From: Hordeum vulgare subsp. vulgare
Taxonomy: Eukaryota > Streptophyta > Magnoliopsida > Poales > Poaceae
Reading direction: 5' to 3'
DNA length: 64,000 nt
NCBI RefSeq assembly: GCF_904849725.1
Contig: NC_058521.1
Coordinates: forward strand, 431,104,676 to 431,168,675
In this document: piece after piece, positions 59,682 to 64,000 of the stretch
Numbering within the stretch: position 1 is the stretch's first letter
Layout: each line of letters starts with the position of its first letter
Notes under the pieces: generated by a model
The model's input: the letters and a program-made list of their open reading frames with translations, nothing else
Database searches by the model: none
What the model was told of the DNA's origin: nothing
Program-made: the position numbers and the translations under genes

Positions 59682-62600
59682 TGTGGGGACCCCGACTTAC
59701 AAGTCGAGATCGCCGTGCTCAGTGATCCCAGAGATCAATGTTGTCTTACATCCAAGTATCGATTATTACATCACATGACCACATAGTCAAGTTTCACAAA
59801 GCAGGGCCTAAGGCCAAATCACTCTGATACAACTAGTAGTGGAAATCATAGGGGCTAAGCGGGTGCCCATGCCACCAAGCCTACACCGATAGGCATTCTT
59901 ACTCGGAAGCGTCCTAGTTCGCAGGGGCGTCTCCAAAGACGTACTCATCTCCAAACTCCGGTCCTTCCATGTCTGGTCAATAACATAACCAGTGACAAGC
60001 CAATGAGTACTTTGAATGTACTCGCAAACAGCCCATGATATGAACAATGAAAGTGAAGGATAATGATATCATGCATCTTTGGTGTAACTCATCTTGGTGG
60101 AATGATCATGAATATGCATCAAGTTAAAGAACTACTTTTGAAGAACAGGTTACAGATATCAATATATCTATCGTGGGCTGAGCCATACGGGCTCACCCTA
60201 TATGCCAAGTCTCCAAACTTGGTCATATTATTACTTTCATAGCAACACCTTTTTCATCACCACACACACACACTTGGTTTATGCGGAAATAGCTGGACGT
60301 AGTTTAAGCAGGATTACCCAACTGTCCTTGACCGTGGACACGGCTATTCGAATAGTTTTACACTCTGCAGAGGTAGTACGCTGGACCCACGAGATCCGAG
60401 AAACTTCCGTGTCATCCACGACTCGCGGTATATAACATACCCGAGGTAAGTACACGATCAATGCCTTTCCCCTGACGATACTAGACAAAGAGATCCACTC
60501 GATTGGTACCCAACCCACATGTTGTACGTCTTACGAGCACCAACTCTGGACAGTACCAACCATGCGGGGACCAACGGTGTGACTGGAACTCATAAAAATT
60601 GCATAGTCGTCCTACCTGGCACGACCCCATCACAAGAGTGACCACACATCACTCCCGCCACTAGTAATGTGGCTCTTTGCTAGCACCGACCAGAGTAATT
60701 AACATAGCCCCGTCCCATAAGGGGTAACGTCGTCGTACTGGTAAGGTTGGGACGGTCGACATATCATAAATCTAATCCCATTTCTGAAACCATACTCACA
60801 CAAGTACCGGGTGCATCACTTCACCAAAAGTGACCACCTATCGCATCATCACCCTCGGGCATTAGTGGCACCCGACGGGGTTTTCATAAACTCTTGCTTT
60901 ATGTCATCAACATGCTCATGATAATACTACTTCTATCTTTACTTGTCAACATGCTATTAGCATGACCCTCAAGGGGTAGATCAAGCTCAATGCATGTGCT
61001 CCGGGGGAGCCATCGGTAAAATCATATCAAATGATTACCGACACTTATGATCATATGCAACGGAAATACTTGTTATTTTAATCATGCAAAGTAACATATG
61101 CTCAGTCATGGTCAAAGGGTTGCTTGCCTTGGTCAGCTAGGTATCCGGGGTCTTTGAGCTCTTCGGCTCTGATTCCCTCGTCCCACGGGTTTTCTATCAT
61201 CGATAAAACAATAAATAAGAAATAGCTCACACAGAAAAAGATCACAAAGTCATTTTAAAAATTTTCTTTCTTACTGATAAATCTAAGTTATCCTTTTGAA
61301 AAATATTTGCCTTAATTTCCCTTGAAGGAACATTTTTGAAATTAACCAACCAGAAGCAAAACTATTCCAATTTAGTCCTTTTTATTATTGTAAAACATAA
61401 TAGTTGTAGAAAAATTCACCCAATCATGTTATTAAATACTACATATTATTAGAAAAATAACAGTGAAAAAATTATATTTTTATATTCGTTATATGTTTTT
61501 ATAAAAATCTTAGAAACCAGGTTTTAAAAGATAAAAGAAAAACGGCTAAACTCCTGGCCTGGCTCGGCCTGGAGCTCGGCTCGCCCATGGCTAGCCGACA
61601 GCCTGCCCAGGCGCGCGCGCCGTCAGGTTTGAACCTGATGTGTGGGGCCCTGTGGTCAGTGGCTGTGGAGAGCGCGGGGGAGGAGGCTGGGCCATCGACA
61701 GGTGGGGCACACATGTCGGGGTCGTCTCCTACCTCTGGCCAGAGAGGAGGAGGAGCACGCCGGCGAGGTTGCCGACGCCCTCAAGCCCAAACAAGGACTG
61801 GAATGGGTTTGCCTTGCTGTCGCCTACCTGCTGGTGGTCGGAACAACGTGGAGAGGCAGGGGTTCGCCGGCGACGAGGAGGCCGTGGCGGAGGAGTTTTG
61901 GGAGGTTGTCGAGGAGTTGGCTAGAGACACGGAAATGCTCGCGCGAGTTAGGGGAAAGCTTCCTGGGTTGAGAGGATCAGTTTGGTGGGTCGAGGGGCGC
62001 AGGAGTCGTCGTGTAGCCAGACATCGAACGGAGCTCCGAGGCGGAGGGGGCTCGGTCGATCTCGAGCACCGGGGCTCTGCTAGGTTGCTGGGGTGGCTAG
62101 GGAGGTACTAGTGATCGTGGTGAAGCTATCTGAGGGGTGCTGGAGCGAGGGGGATGGCTATTTATAGGCCTGCGATGGTCAGCTGATTCAGGAGCGCCGG
62201 TGACTCACCATGGCGCGCATGGGGGTGCAGGGAGGGGCTGGGGCCGAAACCACGGTCATAGGACATGGTTTTGGACTACAGAGCCATGTGCTGCAGAGGG
62301 GGAGAGGGACAAGTCCAGCATCCATGGTCGTGCATCCTTGGTCGGTTCTAGTGCGCGCGGGCACGCGTCGCACGAGCTCTAACGCGGGAGAGGAGGGGCC
62401 CTCAGGCTTGCTCGACGCAGAGGAGTTGTCGGGGAAGAGTTTGGACACCTCGGGGGAGGTTGGAACTGGCCGAGAGCGCCTCCCCCACCTTGGTGGCTTC
62501 TTGTAGCGCACCCAGAGCGCAGTTTTGGCATGCCACGACATGCTGGTGCGCTCTGAGGCACTTTCAATGTGTGTAGCATGTCCTCGCACTGGCTGGGAGT

Positions 62601-63805
62601 GTGGCTAGACATTTGGGTCTTGTGGGAGCTTCGGATGGTCAAGGGAGACAAGAAATGCGGGTGCTGTCAGCCTTGAACTAAAACATAAATTGGAGTTTTT
62701 GGCCTTACCACTTTGAACCAGTGAGGGGCTAGTTGACTGGGGTTAGACGCAGATACTGGCCACCTAATCTATGAGTTTGGAGCAAAGGGGTTGGGTTTAG
62801 CTGTGGCTAAGGTGGCTTTTCCCTATCTGTCAGAAGGTGCTCGACAGTGGTTTGAGGGGGTTCCACCCCACCACTGGTGCTGCAACTTAACAGGTTTGGG
62901 TTTGGTGCTAAACCATGGGGTTTCACCAAGTTTGAGCTCCATTGGACAAGTTTAACTGTGTAAACTTGAAAACACTTCAATATGACCAGATGTGTCCCTT
63001 CCAAAGAGAGTGTGGGCAAACTAAGTGCCATAAATCCCATTTTTTTGGTGTGGAACCCTCATTTGAGATATTAGGCACTCTTGCAAAGTTTCAGCATCAT
63101 TGGATAAACTTTGATATGTAGAGTTGCTCTAATTTCAATCTGGACACAAGGGGTTTTAGGGTTATTTGGGGTCCTTACTCACCTTTGATCAAAGTGAAAC
63201 TTTATGTGGACACCACATATGGCTTAGGGATATCACTAGAATTTTCTAGTATTTTATTGAGAATATTTCCTTTGGAAATATTTCAAAAGGTTAAAACACA
63301 CAGAAATGACTTTCATAATTTTATTCAATAATTATAATATAAAATAGGGTTTAAAATCTTATGTATGGAAATTATATGTCCTTCTCATCATCTCCAAATT
63401 TAATCAGATTTTTCTAAGGCAGAAAAGTATTTTTTCCATGTAGGAATACCAATTCTGGCCTCAGAATTGGACATCTTATTTAATTAGGAAAATAATTACA
63501 AAAATAGTTATTTTTGTGGTTTTGGAATATAAAGATAAGTTGAAATAAGATCACCAACTTTTAGTAGAAGCACTGCTTGCTATCAAGGGCATGTAGTGCC
63601 ACTCAAGGTAGGGTTTTACCTTGATTATAAATAAGTAAGGGTTTTTGGAAATCAATGTTTTATGAAATAGGGTTTTATCATCACATGATCAAGCACACAA
63701 GCATACAATGACAATCATGGCACTCACAACATTAGTCTTGAAAAAGTTTTAACAATTTCAGATTTTCACAATACAGATAAGTGATAGCAAAAACAGGGTG
63801 TGACA
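59682..63805 (-). repeat. Element M 3' LTR (4.1 kb)
   Basis: The plus strand runs from TGTGGGGACCCCGAC to ...ACAGGGTGTGACA, so the ends form a TGTC/GACA-type inverted repeat. It has the palindromic block at 60331-60380, a GC-rich core at 61560-62500 and an AT-rich U3 (62650-63805). Frames in the GC-rich core overlap on both strands and are not credible genes. Confidence 0.85.
60331..60380. promoter_or_regulatory. Palindromic block in LTR M
   Basis: GTGGACACGGCTATTCGAAT, with the perfect palindrome CTATTCGAATAG at 60344-60355, followed by CTCTGCAGAGGT. Same layout as in LTRs A and L. Confidence 0.6.
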
Positions 63806-63820
63806 GACCTATACCCCTTA
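63806..63820 (-). other. Element M polypurine tract
   Basis: The minus strand reads TAAGGGGTATAGGTC directly before the LTR start TGTCACACCC. Confidence 0.7.
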
Positions 63821-63829
63821 CAAGAATCT

Positions 63830-64000
63830 CGTCCCCGAGATTCCTAAGCTAAGTGCTAAAAGGTCTGGGAACTCCGATCAGAGATAGTCTTCACGCTCCC
63901 ATGTAGCTTCGGCTTCGGTGTGGTTGCTCCATTGAACCTTGAAATACTTGATGGTGCGGCTTCTGGTGCAACACTCTGCTTCATCCAAAATGCGGATCGG
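63830..64000 (-). pseudogene. Element M gag-pol C-terminus: chromodomain
   Basis: The last 55 or so codons visible on the minus strand encode a chromodomain end: RTIKYFKVQWSNHTEAEATW then EREDYL, with an in-frame TGA at 63880-63878 where relatives have Arg. It matches the chromodomain of A (KFLKVQWSNHSEDEATW). The rest of pol lies beyond the window. Confidence 0.85.

Larger units (their letters stand above)
59682..64000 (-). mobile_element. Element M: Tekay-type Gypsy element, 3' end
   Basis: The 3' LTR (63805-59682), polypurine tract and last codons of gag-pol of a minus-strand element that continues beyond the window. Its left target sequence is probably ATGAG (59677-59681); the matching copy is out of view. 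It is related to A and L but clearly diverged. Confidence 0.85.

Noticed and set aside
61587..62589. 174-codon and other frames in LTR M
   Set aside because: Same GC-rich LTR core pattern; no domain, and overlap on both strands.
1..64000. Host protein gene, tRNA or rRNA gene
   Set aside because: I looked for non-TE frames with clear domains and for tRNA or rRNA sequence and found only retrotransposon parts. The primer sites resemble tRNA ends but are not tRNA genes. A small or intron-rich gene could be missed without a search.

Overview
The window looks like intergenic DNA from a large grass genome of the wheat/barley tribe (Triticeae). I see no host gene. Nearly everything is nested LTR retrotransposons, with one MITE and some unclassified transposon-like DNA. 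The assignment rests on element types I recognise: a Tekay-type chromovirus with very long TGTGAC...GTCACA LTRs, an Angela/BARE-type Copia element (its LTR begins, on the minus strand, TGTTGGAAATATGCCC), Athila-type Gypsy elements with tRNA-Asp primer sites and TGATACGTC LTRs, and a gag-only relative of the last group. Family names come from memory; no database was searched.

Layout. (A) 1-11924: Tekay-type Gypsy element, minus strand, near full length (its outer left LTR end is off the window), with an extra ORF upstream of gag and gag-pol broken by two in-frame stops. (B) 11925-35410: Angela-like Copia element, minus strand, cut by A on the left, by element C (12319-19142, TSD GTACA) in its pol gene and by element D (24014-33962, TSD GCGTG) in its 5' LTR. 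C is a gag-only, non-autonomous, plus-strand element. D is a full-structure Athila-type element with gag, pol and a third ORF after pol. (E) 35411-about 36850: scrap of a chromovirus-like Gypsy element into which B inserted. (F) about 37200-40545: 3' half of a C-like element, plus strand. (H) 40546-42345: minus-strand ORF remnant resembling the putative gypsy-type transposon domain, interrupted by MITE G (40573-40905, 9-bp TSD) and solo LTR I (41049-41598, TSD AATCC).

(X) About 42900-44429 and 56613-59681: one unclassified element carrying arrays of the motif TCGGTGNNACCGA, split by (J) 44430-56612, an Athila-type element on the minus strand. J holds a truncated Copia LTR (K, about 45515-47188) beside a large deletion, and a complete 3.5-kb Tekay-type solo LTR (L, 50005-53549, TSD AAGCA). 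(M) 59682-64000: 3' LTR and the last codons of pol of another Tekay-type element, minus strand.

The genes are those of retrotransposition only: Gag, protease, reverse transcriptase, RNase H, integrase and, in A and M, a chromodomain tail. All pol genes are damaged. Nine of the in-frame stops listed look like C-to-T changes at CGA or CAG codons, as expected for long-methylated DNA.

I did not find a convincing new biological system. The observations most worth following are: three primer-binding-site-like copies in tandem at the LTR/leader boundary of C, two of them inside the LTR; a palindromic block shared by three different long Tekay-type LTRs; a polypurine-tract-like motif inside a strong hairpin, repeated well upstream of the true tract in C, D and F; the extra ORFs of A (before gag) and D (after pol); and the TCGGTGNNACCGA arrays of X.
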